Positions 11,227 through 19,490 of a stretch of DNA of 20,000 nt are shown piece after piece (the stretch's first letter is position 1; each line of letters starts with the position of its first letter). Origin of the DNA: Azolla pinnata (taxonomy: Eukaryota; Streptophyta; Polypodiopsida; Salviniales; Salviniaceae); NCBI GenBank assembly GCA_037176905.1, contig JBBBWG010010479.1, positions 1-20,000 of the forward strand. The letters run 5' to 3'. The notes beneath the pieces were generated by a model. That model searched no databases and was not told the DNA's origin. It was given only the letters and a program-made list of their open reading frames with translations. Position numbers and translations under genes: made by a program.

Positions 11227-11269
<43 letters not shown>
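11227..11269. repeat. (GA)n microsatellite
   Basis: About 21 uninterrupted GA dinucleotides, preceded by an imperfect GAGACAGA. GA/CT tracts are common in plant promoters and leaders, and this one is upstream of the CHIL gene, but no function can be read from it. Confidence 0.95.
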
Positions 11270-11270
<1 letters not shown>

Positions 11271-11311
11271 ATTACCTTGGTGAGAGGAACTCCATAGCTG
11301 TGCAGTCTACA

Positions 11312-11430
11312 GTTAACCATGGTTAGCCAGGTCTGTGATGTGCTTAACCATGGTTAGCCAGTTCTGTGATATGCCTAACCATGGTTAGCCAGGTTTAGAA
11401 CATAGTTAGTTAATCAACCATGGTTAGGTT
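11312..11430. repeat. Four palindromes TAACCATGGTTA spaced about 31 bp
   Basis: The 12-bp perfect palindrome TAACCATGGTTA occurs at 11314, 11345 and 11376, exactly 31 bp apart, within a unit reading TTAACCATGGTTAGCCAG then GTCTGTGATGTGC. A fourth, one-base-different copy (CAACCATGGTTA) is at 11415, 39 bp further on. Each holds two inverted AACC/GGTT cores, the kind of sequence bound by plant MYB factors. The cluster is upstream of the TATA-like cassette and of the flavonoid-pathway CHIL gene. A regulatory role is inference. Confidence 0.85.
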
Positions 11431-11459
11431 GATCAAGGTCATCATCTTCCTCAGCTAAC

Positions 11460-11472
11460 TTCTTCTTCTTCT

Positions 11473-11504
<32 letters not shown>

Positions 11505-11525
11505 TTGCTTCTGCTTCTTCTTTTG
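11460..11525. repeat. (CTT)n tract
   Basis: CTT repeats with a few interruptions (TTACTT, TTTTGCTT, CTGCTT). Pyrimidine-rich CTT tracts are typical of plant 5' leaders and promoters. No reading frame is assigned to it. Confidence 0.9.
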
Positions 11526-11785
11526 CTGAGAGAGAGCTCCAGATTCCGCAAACATGTTATTTGCTATTGAAAGTGCGAGAGCTCGCGCTTGTAAAGAAAA
11601 AGAAAAAAACTCGAAGGGAAGCAGTGCCGGTCAATCGGCTTCTCCCGCACGAGGAAAAGTCTGCATTTCTAGAAGCCGTTGGGCTTCCAGATGATGGAAA
11701 TTCGGACCGAAAGGTTCGCGATCTGCTGTCGAAAAGATTCCCTCTTCCACAAAAAGAAATGAACCTCATGGTCAAAGCTGGCTAG
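11522..11785 (+). other. Open reading stretch of unknown status
   Basis: One frame is open from within the CTT tract through to a TAG at 11783-11785 and includes KKKKKTRREAVPVNRLLPHE and LPDDGNSDRKVRDLLSKRF. It has no in-frame ATG near its beginning, since the ATG at 11554 is in another frame and stops after about 46 codons. I recognise no family. It could be an exon of a gene whose start is spliced in, a decayed gene fragment, or chance. It lies just before the duplicated TATA-like cassette. Confidence 0.2.
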
Positions 11786-11795
11786 GAACACTGAA

Positions 11796-11900
11796 GGCAC
11801 TGCTATATAAAGAAGCGGAGGATTCCTGGTGTGTTTCAATCTGGGCACTGTTGTATAAAAGAAGCAGAGGATTCCTAGTGGTGTGTTTTTCAGTCTGGGC
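11796..11900 (+). promoter_or_regulatory. Duplicated ~50-bp cassette with two TATA-like boxes
   Basis: Two adjacent copies (about 11796-11842 and 11844-11896) share GGCACTG, a TATA-like element, AAGAAGC, GGAGGATTCCT and GTGTGTTT, and a third GGGC begins at 11897. The TATA-like elements are TATATAAAG at 11804 and TATAAAA at 11854, 50 bp apart. Both suit + strand transcription toward the CHIL gene, whose identified coding part begins about 500 bp further on. Promoter function is inferred from the motifs and position. Confidence 0.5.
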
Positions 11901-12348
11901 CTAAGCAGCAAGAAACAAGAAGCTCGACCGAATCATCGACGTATTTCTCAAGTTTCAGAGCAAGTAACGTCGATGTTCTATTCCTTTTTTTTTGCCCCTT
12001 AATATAGATTCCTCATTAGTCAAATATAATTACAACCGTGAGCAAGTGTGGTACCAAGGCCACAAATAAGGTTCGACAAATATATGCTCTCTATCCTTAC
12101 GTAGGTAGCTACAACAATTCTCTTATCTGGTGATTTTAGAACGCCGAGTTTAATGCGACATTCTCCTCCTTTTGCCCCTCCTACACCAATTGTTTGGCTG
12201 GGAAAATCCATTTTGGGGTTGTAGAGTTCCATTGCAGCCGAGGCAAATCGGTCTATTCTGTGTATATTAGCATGCAGTCAGGGATGGATCGATTGGCTTA
12301 ATCGAGTGGTGGTGGTTGTTGGGTTTTGTCGTCGATCTGTTTCTCCAG

Positions 12349-13888
12349 TGGCACCCGTGCAGTTTGAGAGCTCCGTCGCATCTCCGACGTATTCGTCCAA
12401 ATCGCTGCAGCTCTTGGGCACAGGCGTATATGGCACGGAGATCCATTTCCTGGAGATCAAGTTCTACGACATCGCCGTGTACGCGGAGGCTGACACACTG
12501 GATGGCCATCTCCAGAGCTGGAAGGGCCATCCCCAAGATGCCCTCCTCGCTGAAGGCAGCGGCTTCTTCACCGACGTCTGCAATGGTCGGTTTCTCATGT
12601 TTTCCCCTTACATTTTCACATTGCAGTCCTGCCTAGTTACGATAATAGCGCCTGATATGGATCCACTAATGACGGGGCACTGAATATAGCAAATTAGAGA
12701 GAATATAACGGATTAAGGGTGATTAATCACGCCAACCACCCCTGAGCAAAAGACTGAAGACGAATCCAAAATACCATCTATGTTCATGTCACACAATATT
12801 ACTTTAGATTGTTCCTCGAAAGTTGAAAGGTACGGATCCGGTAAATAAAGAGCCTAACCTCATCAGAATAGTCTTCATAACGTCTTAGGAATGCCGAAAT
12901 GAAAGGAAATAACTAGTCTCCTTCATATAGAGACTAACTCTTAGGACCCTCAGGCCATTAGGTGTTGTTCAGTGACCATGTGACTTTTGACTCAGTCCTA
13001 CGATAGCTGGTTTCGCACTTATCATACCCTCAAATCCATTCAAATTACCCTTTTTAATTGATTCCTAAGCGTTTTGCCCATAATAGCACCCACGGAGAAG
13101 CTGGTGAAGTTCGTGATATTCAAGGAGGTGAAGGGCAGCCAATTCGTGGCACCGCTCCAAATCGGGGTTCGCGACAGGTTGGTGAGGCTAGACCAGTATG
13201 AGGACATAGAGGAGGAGGCCCTCGACAAGCTTGTCGACCACTTCCAGCGCAAGCACCCATGGCTAGCCCAAGACACAACCATTTGCTTCCACTGGGCAGC
13301 CTCCCCGCGCAAGACATTAAATGTACGCATAGAATTAACCATATGTATTCCATATGTGTTTGCATTCGTGTATGGTAAATTATCTTCAAGTTGGATTTGA
13401 TTAATAAGTTAGGAAAAAAGGATTAAAGTTTCAAAAAATGACCATAGTTTATATTATATAATATTTGAATCACATGTCATCACATGTTATATAAGAGAGA
13501 GTGAGTATTAGGGGGGGGAAAAGCCAAAAAATAGAAACAATATATAAAAAATGGAAAGAATGCAAAAAAAGGAACACACATTTTTTCTTTTTCAAACGTT
13601 TGAATACTTGCACGAACACGTTTATTACGCTCTATGAACGTACGTAGAGCCTCTGATAGAGACATTAAGCTAGAGATCAGTCTCTGGGCATCTAATCCCT
13701 ATGTTCTTGTTTTGATTGGCCAGATCACCGTGCAGCTTGAGTCGGGAACTATGCAAGAGGCAGTCGGTTTCACACTGGAGAACGAGGCAGTGGCCAACCA
13801 AATCCTTGACTGGGTCCTCGGCGAGCGCTCGTTCTCGCCCTCGCTCCTCGAGTCGGTCGCCTCCACCGTCATCCGACGGCTCGCATGA
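12349..13888 (+). CDS. Chalcone isomerase-like protein, type IV (CHIL), first exon not found
   Basis: Three exons join in frame: about 12349-12585, 13087-13322 and 13724-13888 (TGA). Acceptor and donor signals: TTTCTCCAG|TG, AATG|GTCGGT, CATAATAG|CA, TTAAAT|GTACGC, TTGGCCAG|AT. The translation contains SLQLLGTGVYGTEIHFLEIK, HLQSWKG, KFVIFKEVKGSQF, VRDRLVRLDQYEDIEEEALD and ILDWVLGERSFSPSLLESVA, in the order found in plant CHIL proteins. In true chalcone isomerase the corresponding first block carries a catalytic Arg (GVRGLEIQ) and Thr (KFTAIGVY). Here both positions are Tyr (GVYGTEIH, KFYDIAVY), so catalysis is not expected. Known CHIL proteins bind chalcone synthase and favour naringenin chalcone production. 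No in-frame ATG precedes the first block, so a short upstream exon in 11900-12348 must supply the start. The last intron position matches that of canonical CHI genes. Confidence 0.88.
12586..13086 (+). other. CHIL intron between the first two identified exons
   Basis: A 501-base AT-rich intron (GTCGGT...CATAATAG) leaving a phase-1 junction, AAT G|CA CCC, that restores N-A-P-T-E-K. I see no repeat or gene inside it. Confidence 0.8.
13328..13643. repeat. ~300-bp element, copy A, filling the last CHIL intron
   Basis: Copy A starts five bases after the 5' splice site. It shares an ordered series of blocks with copy B (13915-14198): CATAGAAT, TTTGCATTCG, ATTAA.AAGTTAG, TTCAAAAAATG, TATATTATATAA, TGTCATCACATGTTATATAA, and AACACGTTTATTA. 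Its ends are weakly inverted (CATAGAAT versus the reverse complement of CTCTATG). It is AT-rich, has no coding capacity and looks like a MITE-type element or a segmental duplication. Confidence 0.8.
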
Positions 13889-13914
13889 ACCCTCTATATT
13901 TCCTTTGTATCAAT

Positions 13915-14198
13915 CATAGAATAAGCTATATGTATACCATACGCATTTGCATTCGCGTATGCTTCAATCAAATGTGTATGATAAATCATTTTCAAGCTAG
14001 ATTGGATTAACAAGTTAGAAAAAAAAAATTCAAAAAATGCGCATGGTCTATATTATATAAAGATTAAATCACGTGTCATCACATGTTATATAAAAGAGAG
14101 CGAGATTGGCGAATATATATATATACATATAAGAACATTTTTTTTCTTTTCAAATGTTTAAATGCTTGCATAAACACGTTTATTATGTTCTATGGTAC
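13915..14198. repeat. ~300-bp element, copy B, just downstream of the CHIL stop
   Basis: Direct-orientation partner of copy A, beginning 27 bases after the CHIL stop codon. It has a short (AT)n stretch where A has an A-rich stretch, and an extra ~20 bases near the left end. It ends TTCTATG, the inverse of its CATAGAA start. TATCAAT flanks it on both sides (left at 13908; right four bases beyond TTCTATG), a possible target-site duplication. Between 14199 and 14613 I see no other feature apart from a short (TACG)n run near 14480. Confidence 0.78.
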
Positions 14199-14613
14199 TA
14201 TCAATAAAAGCCTAAACAACATTATACTGCATCCACTAGTGAACTCAGTGTCTTCCATAAGGCTAAATTTTAGGAACTAACGGCTTTACTGATCAACAAC
14301 ACTATATACATGAAATCATAAACCTCCAGCGAGGCTTCAACAATGATTATGAAGTTATTATGCTAGGTGCTACCAAAAACGGATAGAATCTTAGCTCAAT
14401 ACATGTCCCAATCTCATGGAACCAAGCACCAAACCATGATCTGTATCTCGGAATCTATGGAGCCGAGCTTAGAGCTGCATGTACGTACGTACGTAATCGA
14501 TCGATGAGATGCTAGATAACGAGAAAGACGACCGCCTTCGATTCCACACGTCGACGTAGACGATTTGCGACCATGCTTTGAGAACAAGAACATCGTCGAT
14601 TCAGCCATACGAC

Positions 14614-15262
14614 GATGAGGATGTTGATGAGGATGCTGATGATGGTGATGGTGATGGTGATGGTGGTGGTGGTGGTGATGATGATGACGATGGTGATGGT
14701 GGTGATGGTGATGATGGTGATGATGGTGATGATGGTGATGATGGTGATGATGGTGATGATGGTGATGATGGTGATGATGGTGTTGATAGTGGTGATGATG
14801 ATGATTGTTATTATGAGGATGATGATGGTGGTGGTGGTGGTGGTGGCGATGGTGGTGACAATGATGGTGGTGGCAGTGGTGATGATGATGATGATGATGA
14901 TGATGATGGTGATGAGGATGATTATGATGGTGACAATGGTGGCCTAGAACAGGACGATGAGGATGATGAGGATGTTGATGAGGATGCTAATGATGGCGAT
15001 GGTGATGATGACGATCGTGGTGGTGATGATATGATGATGATGGATGATGATGATCATGGTGATGGTGATGGTGATAGTGATGATGATGATGATGATGATC
15101 ATGGTGATGGCGATGATGATCATGGTGATGATGATGATGGTGTGATGGTGATGGTGATGATGGTGATGGTGATGGTGATGATGGTGATGGTGGTGGTGAT
15201 GGTGATGGTGATGATGGTGATGGTGGTGGTGATGATGATGACGATGGTGGCCTAGAACAGGA
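14614..15262. repeat. Compound GAT/GGT trinucleotide satellite with higher-order duplication
   Basis: Almost all of this ~650-bp block is built from GAT and GGT triplets. It is two halves: each starts with GATGAGGATGTTGATGAGG (14614 and 14965) and ends with GGTGGCCTAGAACAGGA (14938 and 15246). It lies 3' of the AMT2 gene, about 200 bp beyond the stop on that gene's downstream side. Open frames across it (poly-Asp/Gly on +, poly-His on the other strand) are by-products of the triplet period. Confidence 0.93.
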
Positions 15263-15468
15263 AGATATGGACATGGCGGTGTGATGATGGGAGAAGAAGA
15301 AAGAAGCCCATGAACATGGGCAATCCAGCAGCATGGAAGGGAAGAATCCATGGCAAGATTCCCCAGAATCTGCAAGAATCTGCAGTGCCATGGCGGTCCA
15401 AGAATCTCCGGACCCATTTCAGAGAAAAGAATCTGCATCGCCATGTAGTGTCTGCAGAGCTCTCCACT

Positions 15469-18400
15469 TCAGTCTCCTTCGCCGTTCGAGGGCACATGCA
15501 CATGGATCTGGCTCCTGTTGGTGCTGCTGTTGATGATCTCCAGCTTCTCCCCATCCGCCCACAGAGCGTAGGCTTCCTCCCCATGCGCAGCATCGTCGCC
15601 CACCAGAAGCTCCGCCTCGCTCATCCTCAGAGGAACCAGCAGCCCGACAACGAGGAGGATGAGCGTGGTGGAGACGACGTTCCAGCCCACGATGAACGCG
15701 GCCCCGGCGATCTGCTTCCCGAGCTGAGCTCCATCGCCGTAGAACGCGCCCTTGGTGTTCGTGACGGGCAAGAAGTAGGAGCACAGCGTGGGCTCAGCGA
15801 AGAGCCCCGTCAAGATGCCTCCCAGGATTCCTGCCACTGCGTGGGTGTGGAACACCCCGAGCGTATCGTCGACGTTCCTCAGCAGTGCCGACCTCTTGTG
15901 GAGCACCATCATCGTGAACCATGGCACGCTCCCTGCCAGAATGCCCATGATTATCGCCGCCCATCCTTGCACCACGCCTGCAAGATCGGTTCTTGAGAAA
16001 GGTCAGGGTTTCTACACATTTCGTGACCATGAAAATGAAGATGAAGATGAAGATGGAGATGGAGACGAAGACGAAGATGAAGATGATGGCAGCAGTGGTG
16101 GTGATTGAAATCTCATTGGGATAGATGTGGGTATGCGTATTGCGGCATGTGTACACACACATGCTTCTGATGCTACAGATGCATATGGATGCTCACATTG
16201 GGTGTGTGTGTGCCAGTGAGTATGTGGTACATGTATGTATGCGGCATGTGTACACATGTGCTGCTGATGCTTCAGATGCATATAGATGATGACATTGGGT
16301 ATGTATTCCTGTGGGGTATGTGGCATGTGTATATACGTGCTTCTGATGCCACGTATGCGTAGAGATGCTGATTTTGGATGTGTATGCCTGTGTGTATGTG
16401 GTATGCGTTACATGTCACGAGTACACCTTTGTTTTCTGATGCAACAGATTTATATAGATGTTGATATTGGGTGGCTATGCCTGTGGGCATGTAGTAGTAT
16501 GTGGTGTTATGTATTAGATGGGATTTTTACTCATATGTACCTACATCTACATACAACATGAATGCGTTATGAACATGTTGCAGATGTTTGGAGGGCGTTG
16601 GCATAATGATGGTATGTATGCATATGCATGTGTTTTGGATGTTGGGATGGATTGTTTATAGTATATGTGGTATGTGGGGGGGGTGTGTATGCAACTGCAT
16701 ATGGATGTTTGATGTGGTCTTGTTATGGATTTGAATCCAACCTCATCCATGCACATCCAATGAGATGCCAATCCCTACTATAAATAAGCAGGGCTTCGGA
16801 GAGCAGAACGACAGGATTACAGGGCAGCTGGAGTGATGCGAACAAGGCCAGTGATGTGGGTATGCAGCTGCTTATGTTTCAGATGCTAGCGATGTGGTCT
16901 TGTTATTGGATTTGAATCCAACCTCATCCATGCACATTCAATGAGATGCAATCCCTACTATGAAAGCAGGGCTTCCGAGAGGAGTGATGCAAACAAGGCC
17001 AGTGATGTGGGTATGCAACTGCTTATGTTTCAGATGCTAGCTGTGCATACGGATGATTTGATGTGGCGCTTGTTATGGATTTGAATCCAACCTCATACCA
17101 TGCACATTCAATGGGAGGCCAATCTCTACTATAAATAAGCAGGGCTTTCCAAGAATAGAGCGACAAAAGTTTTTACCGGCAGCTGGAGTGATGCAAACAA
17201 GGCCAGTGATCATGCCCTGCACTGCGCCGATCACAGACGGTTTCCTGAAGAAGATGACATCGAGGGTGGTCCATGTGAGCAAGCTCGCAGCGGCGCACAC
17301 GTTCGTGTTCAGAACCGCGATCGAGGAATCGATATTCGCAGCGTATGGATCACCACCATTGAAGCCTGCCCAGCCGAGCCACAGCAGCCCTGCTCCTGCT
17401 AGCATCAGCAGTATGTTGTTGGGAGGGAACCTCTCCCTGTCTTTTGTCAACCTCGGCCCGACCTGCAGCAAGGAACCCATCTTTAGCCTAAAAACATGGT
17501 TTTTTCTTACAGCCTCCACTTTGATTGTATGTTGAAATTACACATGTATTTTGAAATTTCACATGTATTTTGAAATTCCACTTTGATTGTATTTTGAAAT
17601 TCCACTTTGATTGTCTTTTGAAATTACACTTCGATTGTATTTTGAAATTACACTTTGATTGTCTTTTGAAATTACACTTCGATTGTATTTTGAAATTACA
17701 CTTCGATTGTATTTTGAAATTACACACATGTCACATGCACTTTGTATTTGGGTTCCTTGCTGACTCTCCTTGTATATACACATGTATACCAAATACTGAC
17801 ATCTGCAGAGTTTTAATTTCCCAGTACTGTAAACTTTCGATATACATGTCAGTGTTTGTTTTTAATCCCATATGTACATCTGCAGAGCTCTACCCAACAC
17901 ATCTGCAGGTGTAAGTGCTTGGTATACATGTAAGTAATTTTTTGTAAGCCCCTCAGTTTTAATCCCAATTGTTTTCTTGCTCATGTACATCTGCAGATCT
18001 AAGCATTTGATGTACATGTAACTATTCTTTTTCCCCCCTCAGTTTTAATCCCATATGTTTTTTTTTTTGTTAATATACATCTGCAGAGTTCTTACCCAAT
18101 ACATCTGCAGATGTAAGTATTTGATCTACATATCTAAGTATTTCTTTGCCCTCAGTTTCAATCCAAAATGTTTTTTTTTTTTGTTCATGCACATCTCCAG
18201 CAGAGTTCATACCCAGTATTCAATACATCTGCAGAGTTCTTGCAGATGTAAGGATTTGATCTACATATCTAAGTACTTCTTTGCACTCAGTTTTAATCCG
18301 AAATGTTTTCTTTTTTGTGTTCATGCACACCTGCAGCAGAGTTCTTACCCAGTATGCAAATACATGTGCACATGTAAGTATTTGATCTACATATCTAAGT

Positions 18401-19490
18401 ATTTCTTTGCCCTCAGTTTTAATCCAAAATGTTTTCTTTTTTGTTCATGCACATCATATCTAAGTATTTCTTTGCCCTCAGTTTTAATCCAAAATGTTTT
18501 CTTTTTTGTTCATGCACATCTGCAGCAGAGTTCTTACCCAGTATGCAATACATCTGCAGAGTTCTTACCCAATACATCTGCAGATGTAAGTATGTGATGT
18601 ACATATCGAAGTATTTCTTTGCCCTCAGTTTTAATCCGAAATGTTTTCTATTTTGTTCATGTACATCTGCAGCAGAGTTCTTACCCAGTATGCAACACAT
18701 GCACATCTGCAGCAGAGTTCTTACCCAGTATGCAAATACATCTGCAGATGTAAGTATGCGATCCACATATCCAAGTATTTCTTTGCCCTCAGTTTTAATC
18801 CAAAATGTTTTCTTTTTTGTTCATGCACATCTGCAGCAGAGTTCTTACCCAGTATGCAGCCACGAAGCCAGCTGTTCCAGCCGACACATGGATGACATAG
18901 CCGCCGGAGTAATCGATGACCCCCCAGTGGAAGAGGAACCCTCCGCCCCACAAGCTGAAGGCGCCGACCGTGTACGAGAATGTGAGCCACAAAGGCACAA
19001 ATAGCATCCAAGCAAGGATGTTCATCCGGCCTAACAACGATCCAGCGATCAGAATGAGCGTGATCGCAGCGAATTCAGCTTGGAAGTAGACCATGGTAGC
19101 CATGGGGTAGAAAGGTGCGATCTCCGCCGTTTCGAGCGATCCATCGCTGTGATACTGCGCCGATTCCGGCAGCGATGCTTGGCCGACCAAGTAGGCTTGG
19201 TCGAGGGCGAATCCGGCTTTGCCCCAGAAGGGCAGCAGCTTCTCGCCGAATGCCATCTTGTATGCCCAGATCACCCAGCAGATGAGCACGGCCGCGAATG
19301 CGTAGAGGGCCATGAAAGCCGAATTGATCGCCCACTTCTTCTTCACGATGCCTCCGTAGAGGATGACGAGGCCCGGCATGCTTTGGAGCCCCACCAAGGT
19401 CGCCGCCGTCATTTGCCATGCATTGTCCCCTTTGTTTAGCCAGGTTGGGTTCACTCCTCCAGTGTTGTTGTATGCGCTCGGCACCGACAT
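15469..19490 (-). CDS. Ammonium transporter, AMT2 subfamily
   Basis: Three exons joined in frame (478 aa): 19490-18849, 17462-17177, 15977-15469, with GT-AG introns of 1386 and 1199 bases. The protein starts [10 protein letters not shown]; a longer frame upstream reaches only a GTG, so the ATG at 19490 is used. Diagnostic blocks include [69 protein letters not shown] and [13 protein letters not shown]. By alignment from memory with E. coli AmtB, F140 matches the outer Phe gate, D193 the conserved Asp, and H201 and H355 the pore twin histidines. All are present, so an active channel-like transporter is expected. Plant AMT2 proteins are plasma-membrane ammonium carriers with eleven membrane segments, and this length fits. 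The C-terminal tail is the usual place of allosteric control in the family. The intron after AAYW is also found in Arabidopsis AMT2. Both introns are swollen by repeats that copy exon ends. Confidence 0.95.
16036..16089. repeat. (GAAGAT)n tract in AMT2 intron 2
   Basis: Imperfect GATGAA/GAAGAT triplet repeats. On the gene's own strand this is a CATCTT pyrimidine-rich tract 60-110 bases upstream of the exon 3 acceptor (AG at 15979-15978), so it may extend the polypyrimidine region. Confidence 0.85.
16105..16530. repeat. ~90-bp tandem repeats in AMT2 intron 2
   Basis: About five diverged units, each with ATTGGGT, a TG-rich stretch (TGTATGCCTGTGTGTATGTGG), GGCATGTGTA, CTTCTGATGC and AGATGCATATAGATG. 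Starts are near 16105, 16196, 16292, 16376 and 16468. The alternating purine-pyrimidine TG and GTATGTAT stretches are the sort that slip readily. The TG-rich sequence continues less regularly to about 16700. Confidence 0.8.
16703..17210. repeat. ~170-180-bp tandem repeat in AMT2 intron 2 overlapping the end of exon 2
   Basis: Three units are marked by GGATTTGAATCCAACCTCAT at 16727, 16908 and 17077, then by CTACTAT, AGCAGGGCTT and GGAGTGATGC. In the unit nearest the exon the last block is the genuine end of exon 2 (17178-17210). The other two units carry copies of those exonic bases at 16823-16855 (32 of 33 identical) and 16981-17006 (26 of 26). The authentic donor (CCG|GTAAAAAC on the minus strand) is not preserved in either copy. 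Confidence 0.88.
17517..17724. repeat. 24-bp minisatellite near the 3' end of AMT2 intron 1
   Basis: About eight copies of a 24-bp unit, CACTTTGATTGTATTTTGAA then ATTA, with C/T and A/C variants alternating. The first copies are shortened (CACATGTATTTTGAAATTT). The array ends about 55 bases upstream of the exon 2 acceptor. Because 24 is divisible by three, both strands show open frames with an eight-residue repeat; these are not genes. Confidence 0.93.
17790..18858. repeat. Tandem array in AMT2 intron 1 containing copies of the 5' splice site
   Basis: Roughly nine units of variable length (65-163 bp) contain, on the + strand, CTCAGTTTTAATCCAAAATG, a T-rich run, CATGCACATCTGCAG, GAGTTCTTACCCAGTATGCA and ATCTACATATCTAAGTATTT. 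The block GAGTTCTTACCCAGTATGCA is the complement of the last 10 bases of exon 1 and the first 10 of intron 1. It is authentic at 18839-18858 and repeated exactly at 18339, 18528, 18675 and 18715, with degenerate versions at 18086, 18203 and 18559. Units become more diverged away from exon 1. Confidence 0.93.

Noticed and set aside
13323..13723. Idea that the ~300-bp element created the last CHIL intron
   Set aside because: Canonical chalcone isomerase genes have an intron at the same protein position, so the intron is old and the element entered or arose within it.
14578..15255. Long + strand open frame rich in Asp and Gly
   Set aside because: It is a reading of the GAT/GGT satellite. All three frames of such triplet repeats stay open, and there is no non-repetitive coding sequence attached.
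14944..15444. Minus-strand open frame with a long poly-histidine tract
   Set aside because: Same satellite read on the other strand. Its non-repetitive part overlaps the 3' flank of AMT2 in a different frame and has no family resemblance.
15310..15996. 228-codon + strand frame
   Set aside because: It is antisense to AMT2 exon 3, whose minus-strand frame is a clear transporter C-terminus.
16730..17100. Repeated GGATTTGAATCC resembling a tRNA T-arm
   Set aside because: There is no matching anticodon or acceptor stem. The sequence is a palindrome inside the ~175-bp intronic repeat.
17488..17914. Open frames on both strands with an eight-residue repeat ([16 protein letters not shown])
   Set aside because: The 24-bp minisatellite has a period divisible by three, so both strands remain open. 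It lies within an AMT2 intron.
18055..19004. + strand open frames with repeated [11 protein letters not shown]
   Set aside because: These are by-products of the tandem array in AMT2 intron 1 and run antisense into AMT2 exon 1. The repeat length varies and no start or promoter supports them.
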